Part shown: positions 21,991 through 32,552 of the stretch, one piece after another
How positions within the stretch are numbered: the stretch's first letter is position 1
How the letters are laid out: each line of letters starts with the position of its first letter
Assembly (NCBI GenBank): GCA_030407085.1
Contig: CM059582.1
Coordinates: 139,486,501 to 139,550,500, forward strand
Length of the DNA: 64,000 bases
Direction: 5' to 3'
Source of the DNA: Trichopria drosophilae
Lineage: Eukaryota > Arthropoda > Insecta > Hymenoptera > Diapriidae
Made by a program: the position numbers and the translations under genes
The notes under the pieces: generated by a model
Database searches by the model: none
The model's input: the letters and a program-made list of their open reading frames with translations, nothing else
Told to the model about the DNA's origin: nothing

Positions 21991-23845
21991 TTAGCGTAGT
22001 AAACAAGAGAGCCAATTTCGATTCCTCGTCGGGACTAGTTTATTTCAGATTTGTTTGTGGGCGTTATATATTTATATGCGAGCACGTTAAATTAATGGTG
22101 TAAAAGTTGCTGAAGGATATACATAAATATTTTCCCAGTAACAGATATTGCATATCGTATAATTTTTATAAGATTTAATTGGACTGCATCCTAAATATTT
22201 GTATTTTTTTACATTTTGTTGTGCATATGTATATAAATGTTCTTGAAAGCATGTCTGGTCAGTACTAGTACATTATTTACTTCGTTTCCAGTACTGTCGG
22301 AAAGTCCGGCAGTCAGTACTGTGTCAGTACCATTTCGGTAATATTCCGGTACTAATTTCTACCTGTGTTCGGCAATATTAATGTAAGATCAAAATCAATG
22401 TATTGTTTTACCATATTAAATATTACTTCTGTTATGATCATTTGGAACTAAAACAGTACAGAACACGATAGTGCAGTAAAATTATGTAAGATATTTTTAT
22501 AAGTTGTGGCATGTAATAAGGTATTCAATGAAAAATTATTCCATGGGTCCACAATGACCCTGAATGATCATTACGGCTGGCGCTCTCGAAACAAGTTGTA
22601 AGATAATGGCGCATTAACAAAATAATATTGAAATGCAGCTAATATTAACATGACTGTTTGTATAGATGTACAATAATACATTTCGGCCATTTCAAAGTCA
22701 CTCATCAAATATTTCGGGATCACTTTTGCAGCTATCTTACTTTTGATTATTTTAAAAATTTCCAGGTAAGTCTACTGTTCTTGGATGGCATCAGTAATCG
22801 AATAGAAGGTATTGGCTGTAAGGATGATTGATATCAAATCTAAATATATAATTTTACTCGAATATTTTGGAATGTATTGTTTATGTATAATATTCGATCC
22901 ATTCCTCCCTTCTTCAATCTTACTGGTATGGTATTGAATCTAGCGTCACCAAGAAGCCACTCGGGCAAATGTAAAAAGTCCGAAAGTTGTCGATTGTGGT
23001 ATAAAATACAAGTACTCGTTTGAGGTTGTATACTTTCCATAAGTAAAACGTATCCTCTCTTACTTTCCAGAAATTTTGTCGATGCTTTTCCTGATATTCA
23101 ATGGTTTGCCAATTGTTCTAAACATCGCGCAAATTCGGTTTCTCTTCATTCCGTGTTGCCGCTTGTCTACGTTTTTTCATGCGCTCTCTGATTTTCTCTT
23201 AGAAAGGGCCGTATTGCGTAGCATCAGAATGACTATAGAAATACTTAACACTGGACCCGAAATATACAGAAGGTCTAAGTACAGAGGAAGTTGTCGGCAA
23301 CGTTTAGTTTTTCGCTGAAAACGTTTTATTAATATTTTATGATAATGCATATTATACATACATAAGTGATCTCAATGGAAAGCTAGAGGCTATATCTAAC
23401 TACATATTTGTGCAGGAACTAAGTCGACTTCTTCAACTAGACATATTCTATGAAAAATTTAGTGAAGAGACCATTTTTTGTCAAAATGAAATTTGCGACC
23501 GGTTGCGGCACTATAAAAAAATCCACTAAATATGATGGAAAACCACTATATATAACAAGAAAATAGATATTTAATTTATGTAAAAAGTCATCACTGTAAA
23601 AAGTAATGAAGAAAGATTACACATTTTTACACAAGTCAATGACCTCTTCATATTTTAAATTAGGAAATTCATTTTATCGTATGTTCTTAATTTACGAAGT
23701 TATGGCATGGGAGTATCGAGTCTCTTCACAAGGTGGTTAATTGATTCGAACAATTAAAATCCATCAAACATTATGGTGTGTAAATGCATTCCCTTGCTCA
23801 CTCAAAACATAAATAATAATAATAACAATAACTACAATAATAATG
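21991..23845. other. AT-rich stretch without supported gene
   Basis: No domain recognised on either strand. The minus frame at 22840-23040 and the plus frame at 23076-23318 are short and uninformative. An (aat)-type microsatellite lies at 23811-23852 just before the next transposon. Confidence 0.45.
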
Positions 23846-23897
23846 ATAATAATGAGACACTCTTTTACAAATCGGACACTGACTGACCGACGAATTT

Positions 23898-23980
23898 TTA
23901 ATTCGCTTCATAATTTTTTTACGCGATCTAGATACAAAATAAGTGAACACGTGTATCGGGAAATCGAGCAAAAATTTGTT
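23898..23980. repeat. 83-bp segment shared with nested element, copy 1
   Basis: From 'attcgcttcataattttttt' to 'gagcaaaaatttgtt' it is nearly identical to 25127-25209, which lies inside the nested ccctactcg element. Confidence 0.75.
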
Positions 23981-24375
23981 TTTTTCGGAAATATCGGTAT
24001 TTGAAATTTTTAACGTTGTGTGTTTTATGGCCATCTTGAAATAATCGTATCTACGGCAATTTGTGACGAAAAATGAAATTTTGTTTTCATTTTGAAGCTA
24101 GAAACATCAGCTTTCTCGTGAAATATTTGTCCATGGCATCAAGTGAAAAATTATCATTCTTTATAACAAATAAATTGTTTAAAGTTAATTTACGAGAAGA
24201 TTACCATTTTTTTTAATTTAAAAATGCCATTGAATTTCTCATCAAATTTCCTTCGAATAACATGTTTTTCGAGAATGGTTATGAAATAGTTACTATTCGA
24301 AATATATTAATTCTTCCGCCGCACCTCTAGTACCGCGCGCCTGTGCCGCACAATAGACATTTTCCAACTGCCACA

Positions 24376-24946
24376 AAACACATGATTACAGTGTCAAAGA
24401 CCATTACAATAGCTAAAGGTGTTTTAGAAGGATCAAATCCAAAAATTCATCCTACATTACAACCAAACGTAGATAATAAAGTAATAGATTTTTATCAATC
24501 AGACTAATTTACTCGACTAATGCCCGGGCAGAAGGATTACGTATCCATAAAAATTGACGGAAAAGGGACTCAGGTACAAAAAAGATTACTCTTGATCAAT
24601 TTAAAAGAGTTTCACCGATCATTTAAAAACAACAATCCTGAACTAACGCTTTTCCGAATTTGCAACTTTACTGCCAAAACAGTGTGTTCTAGCAGGATCC
24701 AGTGGCACACATTCGGTCTGTGTTTCTGCTATTCACGAACACGTAAAATTATTAATCGATGGTGCAAATATCAAAAGACTTACAAGTGATTCTCCGCAGA
24801 CCATTAAAACTTATCACGATTGTTTAAATAGAATGATATGTGACCCGCCGTCTACGAGTTGCTACATGGGAATTTGCTCAACTTGTCCTGGTACACATGA
24901 TTTAGCACAAACGTTGGAAAACATGTTTGATGATAATTATATTAAA
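24376..24946 (+). pseudogene. Transposase-like ORF, N-terminal part
   Basis: The translation shows 'VDNKVIDFYQSD', then (after a stop) 'LMPGQKDYVSIKIDG' and 'VQKRLLLINLKEFHRSFK'. In a shifted frame follow 'SGTHSVCVCAIHEHVKLLID', 'CYMGICSTCPGTHDLAQ' (cysteine-rich, probably zinc-binding) and 'LENMFDDNYIK'. I recognise this block order from a repeated arthropod and cnidarian gene family usually left uncharacterised; its transposase nature is inferred from the TIRs and later motifs. It breaks exactly at the nested element. Confidence 0.6.
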
Positions 24947-25126
24947 CCCTACTCGAAAAGGAGGATAGAAAAGCATAGAAAAGTATAGAAATTCTGCGTG
25001 ATTCGTATGCTTTTGAATCCTATTTTTGGCACATAATGTAAATCTATCAATTCTTATCCTATCTGAATACTTCAAGTAAAGCCAAGGTTAATATTTTTCT
25101 ATCCATTAGGTAAAATCAATAAATTT

Positions 25127-25209
25127 CTAATTCGCTTCATAATTTTTTTACGCGATCTAGATACACAATAAGTGAACACGTGTATCGGGAAATCGAGCAA
25201 AAATTTGTT
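25127..25209. repeat. 83-bp segment shared with host transposon, copy 2
   Basis: Copy of 23898-23980 in the same orientation, with one or two differences. It is absent from the rest of the nested element's symmetric ends. Confidence 0.75.
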
Positions 25210-25324
25210 ATCCCAATCGTGTATAGAGAATCAATCCAAATGTATCTCATTACACTTTTATCATAATGTATCCTAAAAATTTATAGAAATTCTATCAAAA
25301 CGAATCAAAATGTGATTTTTATAT

Positions 25325-26010
25325 TTTTACGGTCCAGGTCGACCGCTCCGCAGTTTTCGGTGTCTAGGTATTCCGCACCGTAGTTTTTTACGTCCAGGTC
25401 GACCGCTCCGTAGTTTTTGGTGTCTAGGTATTCCGCTCCGTAGTTTTTGACGTCTAGGTCGACCGCTCCGTAGTTTTCGGTGTCTAAGTATTCCGCACCG
25501 TAGTTTTTCACCGTCCAGGCGAAAAACTATAGGTGGAACATCTGGACAACGAAAACTATAAAGCGGACCACCTAGATATCGAAAACTATGGAGCGGTCGA
25601 CCTAGACGGCGCAAAACTATGGTGCGGAACACCTGGACAACGAAAACTATGGAGTTAACTGCCTAGATACCGAAAACTATGGAGTGGTCGATCTAGACTG
25701 CGAAAAACTACGGCGCGGAACACCTGGACAACGAAAACTATGGAGCGGACCACCTAGATACCGAAAACTATGGAGCGGTCGACCTAGACGGCGAAAAACT
25801 ATGGTGCGGAACACCTGGACAACGAAAACTATGGAGCGGTCGACAGAGACGGCGAAAAACTATGGTGCGGAACACCTGGACAACGAAAACTATGGAGCGG
25901 ACCACCTGGATACCGAAAACTATGGAGCAGTCGACCTAGAGACGGCGAAAAACTATGGTGCGGAACACCTGGACAACGAAAACTATGGAACAGACCACTT
26001 GGAGAACAAA
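25325..26010. repeat. ~30-bp minisatellite that reverses orientation
   Basis: Units such as 'gaaaactatggagcggacc' plus 'acctagatac' repeat at ~30-31 bp with a three-unit (~91 bp) higher order. From 25325 to about 25515 they run in one direction; from about 25535 to 26010 they run in the other. Because units are mostly multiples of three, both strands show repetitive open frames ('NYGAEHLDNENYGADHLD' type). I regard these frames as by-products of the repeat. Confidence 0.8.
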
Positions 26011-26078
26011 ACACTACGTGCGTGTGTCCGCGCGCGCGCATTTGTGTGTATCCCAGCAATTGTTGTTTTACTATCAAG

Positions 26079-26420
26079 ATTTCGCTTATGTCTTGCTATT
26101 TTCGAGATATTTGAGAATTTTAAAAATTTTCAGGTTTGCAAATTTCAAAAATCTGTTTGCATGTATGAATTAATCGACTCCAGGTCATCCCCCCTATCGA
26201 TACACCCCCCAAAATTTTGTCAGATTTTACTTATCTCTTGCCGTTTTCGAGATATTTGAGAATTTTGAAAATTTTCAGTTTTGCTAATTTTCAAAATTCG
26301 TTCGTATATACGCATTAACCGACTCAATGGGATCCCCCCTTTTGATAGCCTCCAAAATTTTGTCATATTTTGCTTATCTCAGGCCGTTTTTGAGATAAAT
26401 AAGAATTTTCAAAAATTTTA
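26079..26420. repeat. ~144-bp tandem repeat, about 2.3 copies
   Basis: The word 'ttttcgagatatttgagaat' recurs at about 26101 and 26243, with a third diverged copy near 26388. Each is followed by 'aaattttcag' and a 'cccccc...aaaattttgtca' block. Confidence 0.65.
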
Positions 26421-26464
26421 ATGTGTAACAGAAATATCATATTACGTTACTGATATGTGATCGA

Positions 26465-26575
26465 CAGTGGTAGACCAGTGGTCGGTGTCGCGCGCGATCG
26501 TTGTTTCTAGTCAAGTATTCTTGGTGGGGAACACTACTTGGATAGGTGACCGCTTGAGATCAACTTTCTTAAGAT
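26465..26575 (+). repeat. SINE- or 5S-like fragment
   Basis: The stretch 'ctacttggataggtgaccgc' resembles the 3' part of insect 5S rRNA, and 'ggtagaccagtggtcggtgt' upstream resembles a tRNA A-box head. Neither extends into a complete RNA gene. It may be a SINE fragment. No functional RNA is claimed. Confidence 0.3.
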
Positions 26576-26863
26576 AATTAAATCAACTAAAAAAAGTTAA
26601 AAAATATTTGAATTAAATAAAAAATAATAATAAAATTAAAAATAAAAAAAATTTTTTTGTATACAATGAGGAAAAAATTTAAAAACAAAAAATTAATGAA
26701 ATTCGTGACGAACGTAGTATAGAAAAATATCGAAACAAATCCTATCAATTTCTATCCACTTTAGTTAGGATAGAAAAATATAGAATTAATTCGTGCCAAA
26801 AATAGGATAGGAAAATATTGGAAAAAATCCTATACTTTTCTATCCTCCTTTTCGAGTAGGGAA

Positions 26864-27486
26864 TGTGTGACTTATAAGCAATGGACACGTGTTGATCGGA
26901 CTACGTTGCAAACTCTAATAACGCCGGTAGATGAATTTCTAGATATCTTAACAGAATTACTGAAGAAATTATTACGTCATTCATTTCTTGTAAAAAAAAC
27001 AAAATGAATATTTTAATTATACGAAAGAAAATTTGAAAACAAATTGTAATTTGCTACTTTTCTGAGAATTACGCGTTTGTTCTTCAAAATACAATTCAAG
27101 GGGTGTACTGGAATAATAACAAAGCCGCTGTTCATCCCACTGCAATTTATTATAAAGACGACAAAAAAACTTTGCAAATGAAAAGCCTTGTATTAATATC
27201 CGAATGTCTAAATCATAATACCGTTGCCGTACATCTTTTCCAGTCACATATCGTCAAATTTATTAAAAATAATCTGCCCACCGTTAAAAAAATGATATAC
27301 TTTTTCGGATGGAGCAGGTGCTCAATACAAAAACCTATAAAATTTCATCAACCTCAGTCATCACTCGCAGGATTTTAAAATCACAGCAGAATGGCATTTT
27401 TTCCTACATTATATGGAAAAGGACCAAGTGATGGATTAGGCGGAACCGTCAAAAGGCTCGAAGCTCGGGCAAGTCTACAACGTAAA
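26864..27486 (+). pseudogene. Transposase-like ORF, C-terminal part
   Basis: After the nested element the frame resumes with 'CVTYKQWTRVDRTTLQTL', then, across several frameshifts, 'VYWNNNKAAVHPTAIYYKDD', 'FSDGAGAQYKN' and 'EWHFFPTLYGKGPSDG' followed by 'GGTVKRLEARASLQR'. Conserved acidic residues in the SDGA and GPSDG blocks suggest a DDE-type catalytic core; that reading is inference. At least three frame changes show it is dead. Confidence 0.6.
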
Positions 27487-27557
27487 AAATTATGAAGCGA
27501 TTTAAACATTCGTCGGTCAGTAAGTGTCCGATTTGTAAAAGAATGTCTCATTATTAT

Positions 27558-28660
27558 CCCTCGAAACGGGTTGCGACGTGATTAATCGAACGGAGGATCC
27601 TCTACTGATGCTAGTTCGTCAGCATGAAATTCAGGGGAAGGGTGCGTTTTTGTACAACGCGGCGGAACGAGCGGCGTGAAACCTCGGTCTGATTTTCAAC
27701 GTGGGACGTAGTGGTACACAGGAAGCTGAATCAGTCATCAATCTGTTCCCAGTGCGGTTCAGGGCTAACATACGGAAGGAACAACTCCGTATGTTGGGGG
27801 GAAGGCATATCGACAAGCCATTGCATGGACAATTCTTTCGAAACATTTTCGTGTAGATGTCATGCTGAGACATTAATGCATCTTTTGGCAGCATGTCCCA
27901 GATATGCAGTCTCAGCATACATCGAACATCACAACGCGGCTCTCCAAGTGCTGTATTATCATCCTCACAGCACCTATGGTAATGATGCGACCCCAGTGTT
28001 GCCATACGTCCCCACTGATATTGAATCCGTAGTCAGAAATGAGTCGTGCCGAATATATTGGAATTACTTATTTCCGACAAGCAGGCATATATCAGCGCAC
28101 CATTAAGCCTAACTTCGTCCTTGTTAACTTCCATGACAAATCCATCTTCGCCATCGAGTTCTCTGCACCAGCAGAGACAAACATAGTCAGCAAAGAGGAC
28201 GAAAAACGGATGAAATATCAGGAACTCCTATTTGAGATCCGCAAGCTGTATCGAGGATTCAAAATCAAGCTCGTCGTGCTGATAAAATTGGAATGCTGGG
28301 AGGAATGAGGCCACCTTTCCGCGAAAACATGAAAAGCATTCCGGCCTGTCAACAACATGCAAATTCCATCGCAGAACGCAGTGCTGCTGGGATCTCTTCG
28401 TCTGCTGAGATCACGCGAGATCTTGCAACCACTAACCCGATGGTAGAGGGAGTGGTTGCAGTTACCATCGACATGGCCCGGTGTCCGATATCAATTAATA
28501 TCACACAAGTGGATTATGGAGGGCAAGGGAGGTTAGGGTTTTAGTCCGTAAACCTTGCCCTGAACATAAAGGGCAAGGGAGTCCGTCACACGAGGGGTTA
28601 ACCAACATCATCAACCCCCTATGGCGAGTAACGCATTTCCCCCCTCCGTTAAAAAAAAAC
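27558..28660 (+). pseudogene. R4/Dong-like LINE 3' end (copy D)
   Basis: A 5'-truncated non-LTR copy starts at 'ccctcgaaacgggttgcgac'. It encodes the region after RT: 'MLVRQHEIQGKGAFLYNAAE', a truncated zinc-finger stretch ('CHAETLMHLLAACPRYA'; the first two cysteines are lost in a ~170-bp deletion near 27846) and a restriction-like endonuclease. The endonuclease shows 'LVNFHDKSIFAIEFSAPAET', the PD-(D/E)xK-type core of R2/R4/NeSL elements. The 3' UTR with 'gggcaagggaggttagggtt' and an A-rich tail ends near 28660. Stops and indels mark it dead. Confidence 0.78.
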
Positions 28661-29440
28661 GAAAAAATATATATAATAAAAGTGCTTCTTCTTACGTTTG
28701 AGTGGTACTCATTCTATAGGAAATATCTTCGAGTATTCCGCTGTATCATATAATGTCTTATTAAATTCTTCGATTTTTTGGTCCTTCGCAGTTGCAACAC
28801 ATTCGGAATGTATATAAAGAAAAGTGATGGTAAATATACCATCTGCCAATGTTAGGTCACTATTATTATAATTTTACAATATTACTATTTAATAATATAT
28901 TAATTTGTATTGAAATAATTGATATATATTGTATTTTTAACAGAAAATAAAATGTTCGATATTACATCAAACAAACAACGGTTAAAAATTGTTGAAAATA
29001 ATCCTGATGGGCTCTCAAGCTCTCCGAAAGGTAGAGGAGCATAAAACAGCGAGAATAAATTAAAAATTTTATATATACGTTATGCATAATTTCAGTTTTT
29101 TAAAACAAATTTATTTATAAAAACATATCGTTGTTCAGAACTCATCTAATGATGGTGAAATTCAGTGATAAACATCATCAAAATCGAGCCTACGTTGTAT
29201 TTCCCCAATGTTATGCGTTGGACAAAATCAAGCCCACGCTGTATATGGGAAATTTAACAAATTCGAAATGGCAGATCAGGCAAAAAAGGCGTCGCAAGTC
29301 CTTATGATATTATATCGTGTGTTACGGGGTTGCTACTTATCAATGTAGCATTCCATTTACAGAAAAACTTGATTCGTATTCAGCGACTCCAAAAATTCTA
29401 GACTATCCAGTCTCATCACAATCAGTAAAATTAACTATAA
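28661..29440. other. No supported gene
   Basis: AT-rich. Minus-strand 28700-28850 and plus-strand 29150-29300 hold short peptide-like stretches without recognisable domains. Confidence 0.4.
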
Positions 29441-29455
29441 TTTAGTGAAATCCTG

Positions 29456-29931
29456 TGAGCGTCGTGATGGTCGTGCGGGCTAAGGCGTCAGTCTTAGTCC
29501 GCCCGAACTGAGCGTCGCGAAGGGCCCGAGTTCGAATCCCCGTCCTGCAATTTTCTCTGCTTATGTCCAGTGTGGAATAACCGGGGAACTTTGCTGGGCG
29601 AAGGTACGAATTTGGGACCGCTGCCGACCCCCGTCGGCAGTTATCGGTACCATCAGCGTCTTATCCGCGGTCGGTACGTCGTGGGTCTTATCTCGGATAA
29701 AGAGGGGATAAGCCCCGCGTCGTACTCGCTAAGGCACAGACCGCCGATTCTGCTGGTGGTACCGATATTGGGGAGGGGGGACTGGCTCTGGGTGGGTGCT
29801 GTGTGTGCCTATAGTTCTGTCTTGTACTGTCTGTCTCTGTCCTGTACCTCTCCACCCGAGAGCCGACCCGCAAATAGACAAATCGTCATTAACGCGGGGG
29901 AAATAACCTGTCCTTTGTCCTTTTTTGTCCT
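29456..29931 (+). mobile_element. tRNA-derived SINE with 15-bp target duplication
   Basis: A 476-bp element is flanked by tttagtgaaatcctg (29441-29455 and 29932-29946). The head has RNA polymerase III internal promoter signals: an A-box-like 'gcgggctaagg' (29475-29485) and a B-box 'gagttcgaatccc' (29528-29540). A unique body follows, then 'gagagccgacccgc' and a short tandem tail (tccttt / tgtcctttt). It shares its 3' third with the SINE at 12322-12876. Such elements are mobilised by LINE machinery. The open frame 29570-29962 lies over the SINE body and is not coding. Confidence 0.88.
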
Positions 29932-29946
29932 TTTAGTGAAATCCTG

Positions 29947-30197
29947 CAAAAGATTACAGTAAATTTCCTTTTTCTTTCTACATGTACAGAATGTGACATA
30001 TTCTACCCGAGCCTAGCGAGATGTTCACTTTCTCTACATTTAAGCAGAAAAATTGTATTTGCCCCTCGGGAGGAAAACAGAGAAGCATTCCCCAGGTTCT
30101 TGTCCCCCTCTCCTTCGGCTCGGATGGCATTCTTTCACGTGAGGAGGACTCTATATTCTCTCCCGTCGTGAGAAATATACTATTTTTTCGTTTTATA
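29947..30197. other. No gene seen
   Basis: Short AT-rich to mixed region between a SINE and a MITE; nothing recognised. Confidence 0.4.
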
Positions 30198-30807
30198 GGG
30201 TAAATGGTACAGTAGTCGGCCAGTTAAGGCTATGATTTCAGTGAATTTGACTTTAAAGCGCAAATAAACAATAGGAAAAAATTTAACATTAGAAAATTTG
30301 TCTTAGGGGTTGTCCAATAATAGTATGCATACTTTATAATAACGAAAAAATAATTTTTAGGTATCAAAAAATTACATTTTAAAAAATTATCAAAATTGAC
30401 CGTAGTCGGCCATCTGAAATAATGTATTTGGTAAAATTAATTTCAAAAGTGCAACGAGTATTGTTTATTTTTTTGAACGAAAGAATATTGGTCTTGAGGG
30501 TTGTCTTTAAATAAAACCGGAGTAATATTCACCAAAAAGTATTTTTTACGTATTAGAAAACTGTGTTTTTGAAAAGTATCGAAAACGATTTTAGTCGGCC
30601 AAGTGAAGCAGACAGTTGTCGGCCACTCTTCAGAAACCTTTAAAAAAAACAATATTTTGCTATTAATTGTGCTTAAACATACTTATTGATAAGAGTTAAA
30701 CCGAAACGTAAAGGAAAATAACGGGTTTGTAAAATTTTTTAAATCCTAAATAGCTCACGTAAAGTGGCCGACTACTGTAGGGTGGCCTACTACTGTACCA
30801 TTTACCC
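30198..30807. mobile_element. 610-bp MITE with TA duplication
   Basis: Terminal repeats 'gggtaaatggtacagtag' (30198) and its complement ending at 30807 are flanked by TA on both sides. Inside, 'tagtcggcca' words recur at 30211, 30402, 30594 and 30615. No coding sequence. It looks like a nonautonomous Tc1/mariner-type element. Confidence 0.82.
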
Positions 30808-31074
30808 TACTTAATTTTCATTTTTTGAAAATGTTTTACACTTGTGTCCGTGCAAATAGTAGCTAAAAATCAAAATATTATCATGAAAATTTGTTTGTTC
30901 TTATATCTGGAAGAAAATGACCAACCGGAGAATTTTCAGCATTTGGAATACGCTTTATTTGGAAAATAATATTCTGAAGGTATAAAAGATATGTAAATAT
31001 ACACTCATAATAAATTGCATTTTCTTTCCGTCCCATGGTACCGTGCCGTCACGGCTTCCCTCTAATATACGGAA

Positions 31075-31225
31075 TTTTTCCCTCCTTGCTTTAGCCTTGA
31101 GATGCATTAGGCACAGATTGATGACTGATTCAGCCTCCTATGTACCGCATTGAAAATCAGACCGAGGTTCCGTGCCGCTCTTTCCGCTGCGTGGTATAAA
31201 AATGCCTTCTTCCACTGAATTTTAT
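31075..31225 (-). pseudogene. R4/Dong-like LINE fragment (copy E)
   Basis: On the minus strand this short piece encodes 'FLYHAAERAARNLGLIFN' and then a diverged continuation. It matches the start of the region after RT in copies at 27625 and 35215. It is about 150 bp, orphaned at both ends. Confidence 0.7.
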
Positions 31226-32244
31226 ACTGATGCTTACAGGTACTATGGTCTGGTGTTTCGGTCTTCTCACTTTTTTTTCTATCGTGGGGCTGTGTTACTA
31301 TTTCATTTATTACTTACACACTCAAATCACTTTTTCCTCGATAAAAGATTGAAACATAATCAACCATTTACGTAAGATACTTTATACTTAATAAAATATA
31401 AAACAGTGCCAATTTCTTTCTTGGTACCATAACAGCACTTAGTATAAAATCTGCATAATACATACTCTGAATAAAGAAGCCGTTAGCCAAATAATACTTT
31501 TTGTATAAACAGCAGAGCTCACTTGCAGTTATGTATAATGATAAAATGTAATAATACTTTCGACATAAGGATAATTCCTTTCCTACTTTCGACATGCTAA
31601 ATTTTCATGATTAAAGTGAAGAAACCAAATTTCTGTTTTATTCAACGTTTATCCACCCTGGATAAAAGTATACAATGACAAATATTCAGTATTTTAGTTA
31701 CAAAATTTCAAGAAGAATTATTTCTAATCTTGTAATGCCCATGTTTTATTGGCAATATAAATGAATTTTATATTTACATTTTATAAAATCTGAATGGCAG
31801 CACGTCTGGATGACATAATCCCTAAACGCATATCATTGAAAAAGCATTCTTATTGAAATAAATGTGCAAGACCATGCCCATTGACATTTAATTACAATAT
31901 CACTGTAATTGAAATTCGCATAAAAAACAATTTCAATTAATTTTGCCTACATTATGATTATTACCGTAACGTCGGTCAATATAATTCCTATTGAAATTTC
32001 AAAACAATAAAATTCCTAATGAGTAGGAATTCCCTAATGGGTATGGTCTCTGCTCGTTCTGATTCTATCACAATATTTAGGGCATATATAATTATTTTTT
32101 AATAACCCAATTGCAAGGCGTTAATATCAAGCAACCATTTATATCAAAAGAATTCAGCACTAGTATTTAGTTATAACAAGATATTCTAATACCATTTTTA
32201 AAGGCATTGTTCGTTACGCGTGATTTTATGACATCTTTCAAAGT
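31226..32244. other. No gene seen
   Basis: AT-rich DNA without domains on either strand. Confidence 0.4.
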
Positions 32245-32505
32245 TAAAACCAATCTCTAAATTAATATTACGGACCATCTTGATGTATAAGTGTCTTTCG
32301 GGCATCTTCGTCGGGGAATTACTATTTTAAAAAATAACACCGATCACCAGATTAATGTTAAGGGTCATCTCGAAGCCTACGTGTCTGCTCGGCATCTTCT
32401 TAAAAAAATAGTGCTTTTCATAATGAATACGAACAACCAGATGGACGATACGAACTGTTTAAATTTATAGGTGTTTTTCGGTCATTTCAGGGGCATCGAC
32501 TACCG
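32245..32505. repeat. ~91-bp tandem repeat, about 2.8 copies
   Basis: Units share 'ttaat(a/g)tta(c/a)gg(a/g)(c/t)catct' and 'tcgg(g/c)catcttc' words, seen near 32297, 32389 and (diverged) 32479. Confidence 0.55.
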
Positions 32506-32552
32506 TGTAGTGGGTGTGCAAAATTCTACACAATTGTATGTCTGAACGATTA

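Larger units (their letters stand above)
24947..26861. mobile_element. 1.9-kb TIR element nested in the transposase
   Basis: The ends are 'ccctactcgaaaaggagg' (24947) and the complement ending 'gagtaggg' (26861), about 30 bp of inverted repeat. A 2-bp duplication (aa, 24945-24946 and 26862-26863) fits: removing the element plus one aa rejoins the interrupted transposase frame. It carries a captured segment, an inverted ~30-bp minisatellite, a ~144-bp tandem repeat and a SINE-like fragment, but no transposase. Confidence 0.78.
23846..27557 (+). mobile_element. DNA transposon with a poorly characterised DDE-type transposase
   Basis: Terminal inverted repeats of about 70 bp pair 23846-23923 with 27487-27557 ('ataataatgagacac' against 'gtctcattattat'; both contain 'atcggacactgactgacc'-like words). 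Between them lies a decayed transposase of an arthropod family I know only as uncharacterised. A 1.9-kb element is nested inside. Without it the transposon would be about 1.8 kb. Each end lies beside att/aat-rich sequence, so the target duplication cannot be read. Confidence 0.62.

Noticed and set aside
22840..23318. Short opposed open frames
   Set aside because: No recognised domain and no supporting signals on either strand.
25684..26259. 191-codon repetitive open frame
   Set aside because: Created by a ~30-bp minisatellite unit; equivalent frames exist on the opposite strand and after the orientation switch.
26465..26575. Possible 5S rRNA gene
   Set aside because: Only about 25 nt resemble the 5S 3' half; the 5' half and fold are missing.
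29463..29550. Possible tRNA gene
   Set aside because: The A- and B-box region has a target duplication and a SINE body and tail, so it is a SINE head.
29570..29962. 130-codon open frame
   Set aside because: Lies over the SINE body and tail and extends past its target duplication.
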